The position numbers and the translations under genes are program-made. 64,000 nucleotides of DNA from an uncultured Prevotellaceae bacterium. Lineage in GTDB: Bacteria; Bacteroidota; Bacteroidia; Bacteroidales; Bacteroidaceae. How positions within the stretch are numbered: position 1 is the first letter of the stretch; each line of letters begins with the position of its first letter. Under the pieces are notes generated by a model that was given only the letters and a program-made list of their open reading frames with translations, did no database searches and was not told the DNA's origin. The stretch spans positions 1 through 64,000 of the forward strand of contig ONMR01000003.1 of assembly GCA_900318995.1 (NCBI GenBank), given 5' to 3'. Of the stretch, positions 45,199 to 54,645 are shown piece after piece.

Positions 45199-46098
45199 TT
45201 ACTGCAGGGAGCCGATAAGCAGGAAGAAGAGGCCCAGCAGGACCAGCAGCAGGTCGATTACTTTGCTCTTGAGGTTCTTTTCGTGGAAGAGGAGGGCTCC
45301 GCAGAGGAAGCTTACGATTACGCTTGAGCGGCGGATCATGGAGACTATGGAGACCATGGAGGCGCTTTGGGCCAGGGAGACAAAGTAGGCGTAATCGGCC
45401 AGGGTAAGGAAGACGGCTATGAAGATGATGGGCCACTTCCATTGGAAGGGGGTGGTCCTGTGGCGGGTGGGCCACCAGAGGGTGAATAGGATTACCGTCA
45501 TCAGGGCAAGCTGGTAGAAGTTGCTCCAGGCCTGGACGAACATGTTGTTGAACCGGCCCAGCAGGTACTTGTCAAACAGGGCGCTTACGGCTCCCAGGAT
45601 GGTGGCCATAATTACGCAGAACACCCATTTGTTATGAGTAAAGCTGATACCCTCCTTCTTGCCGCTCACGCTGAGCATGTAGAATGAGATGACGGCTATG
45701 ATCACACCTATCCACTGGTACAGGTTAAGTCGTTCGCCAAAGAGCAACAGACCGCCCAGCAGCACTATGATGGGTCGGGTGGCGTTTATCGGCCCGAACA
45801 GGGTGATGGGCAGGTGTTTCATGCCGAAATAGCCGAATATCCAGGAACCCAGCACTATGAACGCCTTGAGCATGAGAAGGCGGTGCAGTTCCCAGCCGGC
45901 CGAGGGGACATAAAAGATACTGCCGTCCAGCAGTCCCGTCGTGGCCGACAGGAGCGTGAACGGCAGCATTAAGAGTGAGCAGAACAGTGTGTTGAACCAG
46001 AGAACGGGAATTACGGCGTTCTCCTTGAGCGATTGCTTCTTGGCTACGTCATAAAGACCCAGAAACAGGGCCGATACAAGCGCGAATGCCAACCACAT
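45199..46098 (-). CDS. EamA/DMT superfamily transporter
   Basis: 299 residues with about ten membrane helices in two halves, typical of EamA drug/metabolite transporters (LGLYDVAKKQSLKE at the start; ITLFGPINATRPIIVLLGGLL at the end of the first half; RRSSVIVSFLCGALLFHE in the second). Inner membrane. Substrate unknown. Lies 20 bases downstream of the DUF3078 gene on the same strand. Confidence 0.87.
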   Translation of the reverse strand: MWLAFALVSALFLGLYDVAKKQSLKENAVIPVLWFNTLFCSLLMLPFTLLSATTGLLDGSIFYVPSAGWELHRLLMLKAFIVLGSWIFGYFGMKHLPITLFGPINATRPIIVLLGGLLLFGERLNLYQWIGVIIAVISFYMLSVSGKKEGISFTHNKWVFCVIMATILGAVSALFDKYLLGRFNNMFVQAWSNFYQLALMTVILFTLWWPTRHRTTPFQWKWPIIFIAVFLTLADYAYFVSLAQSASMVSIVSMIRRSSVIVSFLCGALLFHEKNLKSKVIDLLLVLLGLFFLLIGSLQ

Positions 46099-46118
46099 CG
46101 TCCTGACCGTGAGGTGTT

Positions 46119-46979
46119 TTAGAACTTATAGCTTATGCCCAGACCAACCATCTGCTTGAACTGGACCTTTGCGCCATGGATGTTTCCGTCGTCATCCTTA
46201 GTCTTGATGTCATCATCATACTTAAGGGTTGACTGGAATGTAAGTGTGAGCAGCTTGGTCAGATTGTATCCTATCAGCACGTCCCAGTTGACATCAACCA
46301 TGCCGAATGTGTCGTCATAGGCGGTAAACAGGTCAAGGACGGACTTGAATGTAAGCTTGTCCTCAAAGAACTTGTAGTTGGCGTTTACCTTGAAAATGGA
46401 ACCCAGCTGAGGCTTTACGTACTTGCCGGCATCTATGCCATAGCGTGTAGAGAACAACGTATCGGTTACCATAGTCAGCTTACCGGCTACAGGCGAATAG
46501 TACACAGCGATATTGCTGTTGGGCTTGTAGTCAAGACCTACTGATACATTCAGATATGACGGTGTGAGCAGTTTTGATGTGAGCTCCTTGGAGTCAGCGC
46601 TGTATTTGTATCCGTTGTCAAACTGCGACTTGAAGTCCAGAAGTGCAGCATAGTACAGTTTTTCGGTAATCTGATGGCCAAGCTTGGATGCAAAGTTCAG
46701 GTTGTCAAGACTTTTGCGCCATCCGTTGTCATCGGTGAAGTTCTGACCGTAGTTGGTGTTCAGGTCATTGGTCCATGAGAGTTTGTCTTTCTTGTAATTG
46801 AGTGAGTAGTTGAGATATACATTGGCAGCAACGGTATTCTCACCGCCTTCACTCCAGTTGGTGAAAGATGTTTGTGACAGGTTGAATCCGGTCAGACCAT
46901 CGTGTGACCAGCCCTCTTCATCCTGTGCCGAGAGGCCCAGAGGCAACAGGGCTGCCAGTAAGAATAATGTTTTTTTCAT
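46119..46979 (-). CDS. DUF3078 outer membrane beta-barrel-type protein
   Basis: 286 residues: signal peptide (LLPLGLSAQ), then GFNLSQTSFTNWSEGGENTVA and alternating beta-strand sequence to a terminal Phe (KQMVGLGISYKF), the pattern of DUF3078 proteins, believed to be outer membrane barrels. Function unknown. A -7-like TACCTTCG (minus strand, 47016-47009) lies 30 bases upstream, so it may be transcribed separately from the thiamine-type operon that ends at 47048. Confidence 0.82.
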   Translation of the reverse strand: MKKTLFLLAALLPLGLSAQDEEGWSHDGLTGFNLSQTSFTNWSEGGENTVAANVYLNYSLNYKKDKLSWTNDLNTNYGQNFTDDNGWRKSLDNLNFASKLGHQITEKLYYAALLDFKSQFDNGYKYSADSKELTSKLLTPSYLNVSVGLDYKPNSNIAVYYSPVAGKLTMVTDTLFSTRYGIDAGKYVKPQLGSIFKVNANYKFFEDKLTFKSVLDLFTAYDDTFGMVDVNWDVLIGYNLTKLLTLTFQSTLKYDDDIKTKDDDGNIHGAKVQFKQMVGLGISYKF

Positions 46980-47047
46980 ATTCGGTACTTGTTTAAAGTT
47001 ATGTGCCGCGAAGGTACTAAAAAAGTGCCAAACGGCCCCAATTGTTG

Positions 47048-48301
47048 TTATTTCTTCAGGCTATGTCCGATGAGGTAGCAGATGACTGCCACAACCATGC
47101 CGTTGATCGAGGCGATACCCCAGTGCAGCAGGTTGGCTACGACAGCACCCAGGACAACGCCGATGACTGCAGCCCAGTTGACTGTATCAATCTTTACATT
47201 ATCGGACTTGTAATCGTTGCGGTTCATGAAGTAGCTGATTATCAGGATAGCGCCGATGGGAGGCAGGGTGCAGTTGAGTACGTTGAGCCAACCGCAGAAA
47301 TTCCAGTAGAGCCATACAGCTGAGATTGTGCCGATGATACCGGCTACAAGCACCATAGTCTTCTTGGAGAGTCCGAAAATATTTGACAGACCCAGACCGG
47401 ATGAGTAGAGTGCGTTGTCATTGGTGGTCCAGATGTTGAATCCCAGCACGATCACTGCAAACCAGAACAGGCCCAGGTTGAGCATAACCTCAAAGATATC
47501 GTTACCGCCCACGTAGATGCTGGATACGGCTCCGAAGAAGAACATCAGTGAGTTGCCCAGGAAGAAAGCCACTACGGTTACCCAGAAACCAATCTTGCCG
47601 TTCTTGCTGAAACGTGCAAAGTTGGGTGTTGCGGTGCCGCCGGATACGAAGCTTCCGATAACCAGACCGGCGCCGGCGATGATGGTAAGTGAACCGTCAT
47701 TTGACTTGGCAAACTGTTCGATGAGAGTGGAGTCACCGCGGTGAACGGCCATGATCATGGCTACGGTACCCAGGATACCAACCAGAGGAACGGCAATGTA
47801 GCTGATGATGGTAAGGCTCTTGATTCCGAAGTATGCGCTGGCGGTCATAAGGATACCGGCAATCACGACCAGGATATAACCCAGCGGGGGCATGTGGTCT
47901 GGTGTGACCTCAAGTCCGAACAACTCCTGTGCCACGGGAATGGCGAACATGGCCAGACCTACGCCGAACCAGCCCATCTGTGTGAAACTGATCATTGCGC
48001 TGGGCAGCCAGCTGCCTTTGCGGCCAAAACTGCGGTGTGCCAGCATATCAAGTGTGAGACCAGTCTCGGCACCGATGTAACCGAGTGTCCCGGTATAGGC
48101 ACCCAGGATGATGCCACCCAGGATGATTGCTCCGATGAATCCTGCAAAGTCAAGGCCTTTAGCCAGATTCTGGCCGGCCCACATGCTTGCCGAGAAGAAT
48201 GTGAATCCCAGCATTACCATAAACATACTGAGGTTGCTCTTGCGCCCCTCTTTAGTTACTCTTCCGGATGTAAAATCCGCATCGTTGATGTTATTAGCCA
48301 T
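47048..48301 (-). CDS. CodB-like NCS1 permease (cytosine or thiamine-pyrimidine transporter)
   Basis: 417 residues, ~12 membrane helices. Strongly resembles E. coli CodB along its length: MLGFTFFSASMWAGQNL, GYIGAETGLTLDMLAHRSFG, MGWFGVGLAMFAIPV, GLNIWTTNDNALYSSGLG-like FNIWTTNDNALYSSGLG. The family imports cytosine and related pyrimidines with sodium or protons. No cytosine deaminase is adjacent; it is 6 bases after a phosphoribosyltransferase-like gene in a unit led by a TPP riboswitch, so the cargo could be cytosine or a thiamine pyrimidine precursor. Confidence 0.9.
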   Translation of the reverse strand: MANNINDADFTSGRVTKEGRKSNLSMFMVMLGFTFFSASMWAGQNLAKGLDFAGFIGAIILGGIILGAYTGTLGYIGAETGLTLDMLAHRSFGRKGSWLPSAMISFTQMGWFGVGLAMFAIPVAQELFGLEVTPDHMPPLGYILVVIAGILMTASAYFGIKSLTIISYIAVPLVGILGTVAMIMAVHRGDSTLIEQFAKSNDGSLTIIAGAGLVIGSFVSGGTATPNFARFSKNGKIGFWVTVVAFFLGNSLMFFFGAVSSIYVGGNDIFEVMLNLGLFWFAVIVLGFNIWTTNDNALYSSGLGLSNIFGLSKKTMVLVAGIIGTISAVWLYWNFCGWLNVLNCTLPPIGAILIISYFMNRNDYKSDNVKIDTVNWAAVIGVVLGAVVANLLHWGIASINGMVVAVICYLIGHSLKK

Positions 48302-48306
48302 ATGTT

Positions 48307-49401
48307 TTATTTTGAGTATGATTTCAATGCTGCCCTGAATTCACTCAGACGGCGGTCTGCAATCTGACGTATGGAAAGGTCCTCGCAGCGGCTGGCAAAC
48401 TCCCTCTCAAATATGTAGAGTTCATTCATCTGCTTGCCGTCCAGTTTCTGATAGTGGTTGAGCCTGAGCCAATCGTCAAAACCAACGGGAGTGGGGTAGC
48501 CCAGTTTCTCGTCCAGGAAATCCTTGAAAGTAAAGTTGTCGGCCACCTTCTTTATCTCCTCCCAATACTCGGTAACCTCATGGAAATGGTCCGGTATCTC
48601 ATATCGGCGGGCGCCTCCGTCGTAGATGATGCACTTTTCAAAAAGGGCGTCGTCATCGGACAGGACATAACGGCGGAATTCAGGTGATATTACTCCGTCC
48701 TTCCAGAAGAAATCTATCTGGGGCCAGCTTATTCCGGTTACGCCCTTGTCCTGATAGGCCGAGAAGATACCCTCATAGAATATGCAGGTAATGCCCTCAA
48801 ACTCTGGCCAGTGGAAACGGAACTCGGGGGTGAGCTCCTCAAAAAGCTCAATGGCGCGGGTACCTCCGATGGTAAAGAACACCATGCGGCGGATGCTGCC
48901 TCCCAGACGCTTGAACTCGGCTATGATGTAGCGGATACAGCGTGCCAGTGTCTCGCCCGATGCTATGATATCGCCTATCATCAGGGTGATGTCCTTGGGG
49001 GCGCGCAGCTTGGTGTACCGGATGTCCAGACCGGTTATCTGGTTGTTGCGGATAACGCGCTCGCAGGATACAAAGTCCATGTTGTTGATGCGGATGCCGT
49101 TACGGTAGCAGCACTCTTCAAGGGGATAGTTCAGGCCGCCGCGCAGGATGGTCATGATATCGGCCTCGTCACCGATGGCATTCTGCTGCCTGAGCCAGCC
49201 CAGCATATCGCCGGTGGCGCCGCACATGGCCAGATAGGAGTCATAGCCTATGACCTCGGGTGATGCCAGCAGATGGCGTGTGCCCTGATTGCTGATAATA
49301 AAGTACCTGTTGCTGAAATTTCCGCCCTCCAGGCGATAGATGTCAGTCCCTTTGTGATGCCCTGCAGGCTGCAGGTAAGTATTTTCCAGATAAGGCTGCA
49401 T
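48307..49401 (-). CDS. Uncharacterised protein with type I phosphoribosyltransferase-like core
   Basis: 364 residues from the ATG at 49401 (MQPYLENTYLQP); an ATG at 49431 would add ten residues. The N-terminal half has ADIMTILRGGLNYPLE (residues ~80-95), as in uracil PRTases, and LMIGDIIASGETLARC (~140-155), a PRPP-binding loop of the type I PRTase kind (here G-D in place of the usual acidic pair). The second half (~170-364) is rich in aromatic residues and unassigned. No close family recognised. Position between pnuT and a codB-like gene suggests pyrimidine or thiazole nucleoside/base salvage. Confidence 0.7.
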   Translation of the reverse strand: MQPYLENTYLQPAGHHKGTDIYRLEGGNFSNRYFIISNQGTRHLLASPEVIGYDSYLAMCGATGDMLGWLRQQNAIGDEADIMTILRGGLNYPLEECCYRNGIRINNMDFVSCERVIRNNQITGLDIRYTKLRAPKDITLMIGDIIASGETLARCIRYIIAEFKRLGGSIRRMVFFTIGGTRAIELFEELTPEFRFHWPEFEGITCIFYEGIFSAYQDKGVTGISWPQIDFFWKDGVISPEFRRYVLSDDDALFEKCIIYDGGARRYEIPDHFHEVTEYWEEIKKVADNFTFKDFLDEKLGYPTPVGFDDWLRLNHYQKLDGKQMNELYIFEREFASRCEDLSIRQIADRRLSEFRAALKSYSK

Positions 49402-49468
49402 AATGATGCTTGCTTTAATTCTGGAAACCAAAGGTACTCAGATAGAGCGGGTTGAATGCTACCGGCCG

Positions 49469-50101
49469 TCAGAAAGTTTTCAACAATTTTCCTTTTACCC
49501 GCCACTTGATGTAACCGTAGACCGATGCACCCAGGTAGAAGCTGTAGAGCAGGATGGTGGTAAGGTGCAGGCCGCGCTTGCTGTAGATGTAGATTGATAT
49601 GAGGTTGACCAGGAACCAGATGCCCCAAACCTCGATGATCTTCTGTGCAAGTACCCAGGTGCCCACGATGTTGAGCATGGTGGTCAGGGCATCGAGAACT
49701 GGAACGGGAGAGTCTGTAAGGAACCTGAGGATGCAGAATATCGCACCCCAGATAATGGCAGAAACTCCAAGTACCGCAAGGAACTCCATGCCACGGAAAT
49801 GGCGGTAGACAATATCGTGCGATGCGCGTTTACGGTCACCATGGAGCCATTTTATAAAACCGTAAACGCACATGCAGATATTGAAACAGCTGAATCCCAT
49901 ATCGGCATATATCTTGCTGTGGAAGTATACGCTGGCATAGATCATTGAGCACATTGCGCTGATTACCCACATCAGCGGTTTCTGATGGAACTCAAGCCAC
50001 AGGTAGATGAAACTCAGGATGAGTCCTACAGTCTGGATCGTTGCCCAGAAATCCATGCCGGTAAACTGACCGGCGATATATGACCAGATATCGGATAACA
50101 T
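49469..50101 (-). CDS. pnuT: PnuC-family vitamin transporter, probably thiamine (PnuT)
   Basis: 210 residues, about seven membrane helices, with the PnuC-type repeats SFIYLWLEFHQKPLMWVIS, FNICMCVYGFIKWLHG and FLVNLISIYIYSKRGLHLT / YLGASVYGYIKW. PnuC proteins are facilitators for unphosphorylated vitamins that rely on intracellular kinases. The thiamine assignment comes from the TPP riboswitch and TonB receptor upstream, as in other Bacteroidetes; riboflavin- and nicotinamide-riboside-type relatives look alike. Confidence 0.85.
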   Translation of the reverse strand: MLSDIWSYIAGQFTGMDFWATIQTVGLILSFIYLWLEFHQKPLMWVISAMCSMIYASVYFHSKIYADMGFSCFNICMCVYGFIKWLHGDRKRASHDIVYRHFRGMEFLAVLGVSAIIWGAIFCILRFLTDSPVPVLDALTTMLNIVGTWVLAQKIIEVWGIWFLVNLISIYIYSKRGLHLTTILLYSFYLGASVYGYIKWRVKGKLLKTF

Positions 50102-50107
50102 TGTCTT

Positions 50108-52594
50108 TTAGAATTTCAGGGTTAAGTGTGCCAGCGCGCTGAAAGGTGCGGTGGGTATGAATCCTATCTGATAGTAACGGTTATCGGGCGTGAAACCGTC
50201 TTTTTCATCGACAGCCGAATATACCCAGCCGCTAGTTGCAACGCGGGCATTGAGTACATTGTTCAGGTCTGCACCTATCACGATGCTATTGAGAGCTTTT
50301 TTCATGGGTACTGTATATGAGAACGAGAGATCCGAGAGAGAGTAGGCGGGCAGTGAACGGTCTGTGTTCTGGCTGTTGTCCAGATACTGACGGCTTACGT
50401 AGCCGGTGTGCCAGGTGGCCTTGAATTGACCGAAACTGAAGTTAACGAATCCGTTCAGTATGACTGACGGTGAGAATGCCAGCGCGGTCTTGCCCTTGTG
50501 GGGTATGGTGCGCAGCTTGTCGCCGTTGCCGTCAATGTGGTAATCCTGCTTGTACTGCTCCATTTTGGGGTCATCGGCCGCATACTTGTCACGCCAGTCC
50601 TCAATCACTTCGTCAAAGTCATTCAGGCAGTTCTCGCTCAGTGCGGCGTTGCCCTCAAATGACAGCCATTTGAGCGGCTCCACGGCGGCGGTCAGCTCTA
50701 TTCCGGTGCGGTATGAACTCTTGATGTTGGTGGTCAGGTTCTCGCCTATGTCACTTACTGCACCGGTCTGTACGAACTGGTCCCTGTAGTCCATGTAGTA
50801 GAGGTTGAATCCTGCGTTCCAGATGCTGCCTGAATAGCTGTAACCGGCCTCGTAGTCAATCATGTATTCAGGGGCGGGAGCAGGGTAGGTGCCGTTGTCG
50901 GTAAAGTTGTTGCGTTCGGGCTCACGGCCTGCGGTTGCTGCAAGTGCATGTACGCGGTGGCCGCCTTTGGTCCAGGTGAGACCGGCTTTGGCATTCAGGA
51001 AGTTGTATTTCTTATCGATGTCCAGATTGTGCTTTGAGCATGTTCCGTCATCATTTACGTAGTATTTGTCATTGTAACCGTCCGTACTGTAACCCACGTG
51101 ACGGTACTGTGCATCGGCAAAGGCGTGCAGGCTCTCTGTGATATCGTATCCTGCCTTGATGAATGCAGTCAGGTCACTCTTCTTTGCGTCCGAATTATAA
51201 TAGGTATAACGGCCGTCAGAGAGCAGAGCCTCACTCAGGGCATCATTCTTTATGTATGTAAGGTAACCGAAGTGGTTGCCGTTGAACATCTGGAGAGATA
51301 TGCCGCCACGCAGGTCAAGGGCGTCTTTTGTGTAGGCTGTATTCCAGATTGCACCGTAGGTATGCTGCTCAAGACCCTTCTGACGGACAAAATCTGTCTT
51401 CTTTACGGTGTTGGTGCCATCTGACCATACTGGATCCCAATCGGCGTTCAAGCCATTTGAGAGACCGTACTTGCTGACCTTGTTGTTGTAACGGAACTCC
51501 TCATAGTAACCGTAACCGTAAGTGTAGTGGGCGGTGAGTGATGTGGAGAGGGCGTCGTTAACGTTCCATGCCAGTGAGAGGATGTTGTGGTCCTGCCAGA
51601 AGTTGTCGGTGGTGCGGTCCCAGAATGATCCGTCTTTCATCAGGTAGCGGTGGGTTACGTATTTGCCGTCGGCATCCTGTACAAAGCACCAGTTTTCATC
51701 ATCGTAATCAAGATACTCATACAGGCTGTTGTACTGTCCCAGTCCGGCATCGTACATATCCTTGTACTCCTTTATTCCGGTATCACCCAGATACATGCCG
51801 TCCATAAGGCTGGAATCATCGTTTCCGGCTGTGGCACCGTTCCAGGCCTGGCCGGTTATCTCAAAGTTGCCTATGTTGCGGTAGCGGATCATGATGTTGT
51901 CCGATGGTGTCCAGAGCAGACCGCCGTAGTAGCTTCCGGCCTTGCCTTTGGTTCCGTGCATGAATCCGTCGGTCTGGGTCATGTTGTATGCGCCGTCTAT
52001 GATGATGCTGTTAAGGATTGTTCCGGTTGAGAATGCACCTCCCAGACGCAGGGTGTTGAACGATCCGTATGATGCGGTCAGCTCGGCGCTCTTTTCGGGA
52101 TTGGGAAGCTTGCTGGTAAGTGCTATCGAACCACCGAAAGCACCGTCGCCAACTGTTGACGTGCCCAGACCACGCTGTATCTGTGCGCTGCCCAGCAGGG
52201 ATGCGTAACTGTTCATGTTGACCCAGAATACGCACTGGTCCTCGGGTGAGTTCAGGGCTACGCCGTCCAGGGTTACGTTGATTCGTGAATCGGCCGCACC
52301 GCGAATGCGCATGTAGGTGGTGCCGATGCCTGTTCCGTTCTCGCTCCATGCCGTCACACCGGGAGTGTGTGAGAACAGGAACGGTAGCTCGCGTCCGCTC
52401 TTGGAATAGCTGTCAAGTTCCTGACGGCCTATTTCGGTGGTGGCAAACGGTTCGTTTTCATGGGCGCGGACACCGTCGATTATTACTTCATTAAGCTGCT
52501 TGAGACGCACGGAATCGGCGTCAAACGTTTCATTACCGGCCTTGACTGCAAGGCTTGTGATTAGGGTTAAGGACAAAAAAAATACCTTCTTCAT
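50108..52594 (-). CDS. TonB-dependent outer membrane receptor, probable thiamine uptake
   Basis: 828 residues: signal peptide (MKKVFFLSLTLITSLAVKA), a plug domain with IGRQELDSYSKSGRELPFL and TYMRIRGAADSRINVTLDG, and a barrel ending in a terminal Phe (SALAHLTLKF). No carboxypeptidase-like N-terminal domain. Directly downstream of a TPP riboswitch and 6 bases before pnuT, so thiamine (or a phosphate ester) is the likely ligand. Confidence 0.88.
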   Translation of the reverse strand: MKKVFFLSLTLITSLAVKAGNETFDADSVRLKQLNEVIIDGVRAHENEPFATTEIGRQELDSYSKSGRELPFLFSHTPGVTAWSENGTGIGTTYMRIRGAADSRINVTLDGVALNSPEDQCVFWVNMNSYASLLGSAQIQRGLGTSTVGDGAFGGSIALTSKLPNPEKSAELTASYGSFNTLRLGGAFSTGTILNSIIIDGAYNMTQTDGFMHGTKGKAGSYYGGLLWTPSDNIMIRYRNIGNFEITGQAWNGATAGNDDSSLMDGMYLGDTGIKEYKDMYDAGLGQYNSLYEYLDYDDENWCFVQDADGKYVTHRYLMKDGSFWDRTTDNFWQDHNILSLAWNVNDALSTSLTAHYTYGYGYYEEFRYNNKVSKYGLSNGLNADWDPVWSDGTNTVKKTDFVRQKGLEQHTYGAIWNTAYTKDALDLRGGISLQMFNGNHFGYLTYIKNDALSEALLSDGRYTYYNSDAKKSDLTAFIKAGYDITESLHAFADAQYRHVGYSTDGYNDKYYVNDDGTCSKHNLDIDKKYNFLNAKAGLTWTKGGHRVHALAATAGREPERNNFTDNGTYPAPAPEYMIDYEAGYSYSGSIWNAGFNLYYMDYRDQFVQTGAVSDIGENLTTNIKSSYRTGIELTAAVEPLKWLSFEGNAALSENCLNDFDEVIEDWRDKYAADDPKMEQYKQDYHIDGNGDKLRTIPHKGKTALAFSPSVILNGFVNFSFGQFKATWHTGYVSRQYLDNSQNTDRSLPAYSLSDLSFSYTVPMKKALNSIVIGADLNNVLNARVATSGWVYSAVDEKDGFTPDNRYYQIGFIPTAPFSALAHLTLKF

Positions 52595-52642
52595 ATAGAT
52601 TTAAATGTTTAATCCAAATGAAAAGGGTATACCAATTATCAG

Positions 52643-52723
52643 AAATCCAATCCCTCCGCCGGCACTGTCCGGATCAGGTTCTAAGGGTATAATCTCAGCC
52701 TCGTTGCGAGGCACCCCCTTTCA
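52643..52723 (-). promoter_or_regulatory. TPP riboswitch (THI box)
   Basis: On the minus strand: GGGGGTGCCTCG, GAGGCTGAGATTATACCC, GAACCTGATCCGGACAGTGCC and GGCGGAGGGA, the conserved THI-box blocks in order (GGGGTGC, GCTGAGA, ACCC, GAACCTGATC, GCGNAGGGA). It lies ~50 bases before the TonB receptor start. A T-rich terminator is not obvious after it, so control may be translational or by a weak antiterminator. It should repress the receptor-pnuT-PRTase-codB unit when TPP is plentiful. Confidence 0.95.
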
Positions 52724-52871
52724 TTCTGGGCGCGAAATTAGTTGTTTTTTGCAAACGGTGTCATTGGGTATTCTTTTTTTTATGGTCGAATTAAACTTTC
52801 TTGGACTAAATGTTGATAAATGTGAAATGGTTGTTTATATTTGCTTTTACAGAATACCAAATTGCATTCTT

Positions 52872-53516
52872 ATGGATATATCAAACAAGTATGTCATTAC
52901 CATCAACCGAGAGATCGGGTCGGGCGGAAAGACTATAGGAAAGTTACTGGCCGAAAAACTGGGTGTACCTCTTTATGACAGGGCACATTTAAGTACGCTT
53001 GAGGACAAGGAAGGCCTGAACGTTGAGGAAATAGAGCGTCTTAAGGCAAAAAAGCGTACCTGGTGGCCGGATCTTAAGAAGATTGTTGAACTGGATGGCG
53101 GTTTTGCAGTCTCCATATATGACGATCTTCCCAATTTTGCAGTCCCCGAAAAGAATGATACTGACAAGAAATTCAAGACCGAGCAGGAGATTCTTGAGGG
53201 TATTGCCGATGCCGAATCATGCGTGGTAGTGGGACGCTGCAGTTTTGTCACATTCAAGAACCATCCCAACCATATTAACATATGGATTCAGTCTCCCATG
53301 CAATATCGCGTAGGGAGAGTAATGAAGAAGAAGGGAATCACCTCTGAGAAAGAAGCCGAAAAATTCATCACGGAGGTTGACAATCTGTGTGAGGACTATG
53401 CGATGCGCCATACCGGCCAGAGCCGTTATAATACACGTAACTACGACCTTGTCATTTCGATGCATGACAAGACCGAGGAGGAGGCGGTTGACCTCATTCT
53501 GAAGTACATAGGCTGA
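52872..53516 (+). CDS. Cytidylate kinase-like family protein
   Basis: 214 residues from the ATG at 52872 (MDISNKYVITINREIGSGG); the frame is open upstream through the riboswitch, but that part is not conserved-looking. P-loop-type INREIGSGGKTIGKLLAEKLG and VVVGRCSFVTFKNHPN are typical of the cytidylate-kinase-like (PF13189) family, distinct from Cmk. Substrate unknown. Its 3' end overlaps the convergent VKOR gene by 23 bases. Confidence 0.85.
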   Translation: MDISNKYVITINREIGSGGKTIGKLLAEKLGVPLYDRAHLSTLEDKEGLNVEEIERLKAKKRTWWPDLKKIVELDGGFAVSIYDDLPNFAVPEKNDTDKKFKTEQEILEGIADAESCVVVGRCSFVTFKNHPNHINIWIQSPMQYRVGRVMKKKGITSEKEAEKFITEVDNLCEDYAMRHTGQSRYNTRNYDLVISMHDKTEEEAVDLILKYIG

Positions 53517-54639
53517 GGATCAGGTCTGCCAGGTCTGATGAGGTATCGGCTTCGGGGATGAGGATGTGACCGTTGTAGATGAGACGGGGAATCGCGGAAA
53601 CCGTACCTCGGGATGTCCGGCCGAACAATTCGTTTACTATAACTGTATATTTGTCAAGCCAACGGTCCCGGAGTGCTGCGTCAAGTGCTTCGGGACCTAT
53701 CAGTTCCTGTGCTTTTGATGTGGCCTCGTCAACTGTTCGCGGATACCAGGCTTCATTTATGTCGGTCCCCCAGAACCACTGCTCATATTCAGCATATCTG
53801 CTCCTGTCAGTACGCCACACGGCAAGTCCGATGCGCATTAACTGGCATGAACCACGGAACCTGTCGATGCCTTGCGGCATGTGGGGGTTGCATTCCCGGC
53901 TCATGGAGATGGGGCAGCAGACAACTGCTATGCTGTCACCCAATCGGGCTACGGCATCCGGTAGCTGAAGGTGCAGCCTGCGGCAATGGGAGCACTGCCA
54001 GTCAAACAGTAGCGTTACCTGGTGCTTGGCTTCGGGATTGCCTGCAATGGGCATCTCCGCAGGGTTGGGGTATCTCAGCTGCTCATATGTAAAACCGCGT
54101 TCTGCAAGGGAGCGGGGTGTAGTAAAGAACTGTACCACAGCCAGTATCACGGCCAGCAGGATACCAGCCGATATGTTCAGCGCTATGCGTCCTGTTTTTT
54201 GCCTTACACACCATATTACTGTCAGGACTGATAATACTATGCCCAGCGCGTGGGCTGTCATGCAGTACGGGCAGAATGCATGTATCATTCTGTGCTGCAG
54301 GTAGATGAACCAGACGGCGCAGCCTGTTACCGCTCCGCATACCATCAGGATGGCTTTAAAAAGGAATGCCTTTTCCTGCTGCGCGGTGCTTTCTGAATTA
54401 ATAAGGAGGATACAAACCAGCAGGGTGAGGTACGCTCCTATGGCCAGGGCGCTTACCGGAATAATTCCGAACAGGAATGACCACTTGCTGCCCAGTACCT
54501 GATTGCAGCTTGTGCCCTGGCTGCAGCCTATCAGACCGTGTCCTGAGATGGAGTGGATGCACAGGATAACGGACAAAAGAAGGACAATGGTGGTCAGTAC
54601 CACCATTGTCTTTCTCAATAATCCGGTATCTCTGCCCAT
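53494..54639 (-). CDS. VKOR-thioredoxin fusion, disulfide-forming protein
   Basis: 381 residues. N-terminal VKOR domain with about five membrane helices, loop cysteines C39 and C45 (GCSQGTSC) and active-site CPYC at C123-C126 (HAFCPYC). C-terminal periplasmic thioredoxin-like domain with C216-x-x-C219 (DWQCSHCRR). Bacterial VKOR fusions oxidise periplasmic proteins and pass electrons to quinone. Six bases downstream of the GH54 gene, whose product is Cys-rich and likely needs disulfides, which gives a functional reason for linkage. Confidence 0.9.
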   Translation of the reverse strand: MGRDTGLLRKTMVVLTTIVLLLSVILCIHSISGHGLIGCSQGTSCNQVLGSKWSFLFGIIPVSALAIGAYLTLLVCILLINSESTAQQEKAFLFKAILMVCGAVTGCAVWFIYLQHRMIHAFCPYCMTAHALGIVLSVLTVIWCVRQKTGRIALNISAGILLAVILAVVQFFTTPRSLAERGFTYEQLRYPNPAEMPIAGNPEAKHQVTLLFDWQCSHCRRLHLQLPDAVARLGDSIAVVCCPISMSRECNPHMPQGIDRFRGSCQLMRIGLAVWRTDRSRYAEYEQWFWGTDINEAWYPRTVDEATSKAQELIGPEALDAALRDRWLDKYTVIVNELFGRTSRGTVSAIPRLIYNGHILIPEADTSSDLADLILSLCTSE

Positions 54640-54645
54640 GTCGGG

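Noticed and set aside
44823-45388. Two plus-strand open frames over the repeat region
   Set aside because: Low-complexity products; they cross the inverted repeats and run antisense into the EamA gene; no start signals.
52605-52871. 89-residue N-terminal extension of the cytidylate kinase-like protein
   Set aside because: It is the reverse complement of the TPP riboswitch plus spacer; the conserved kinase starts at 52872.
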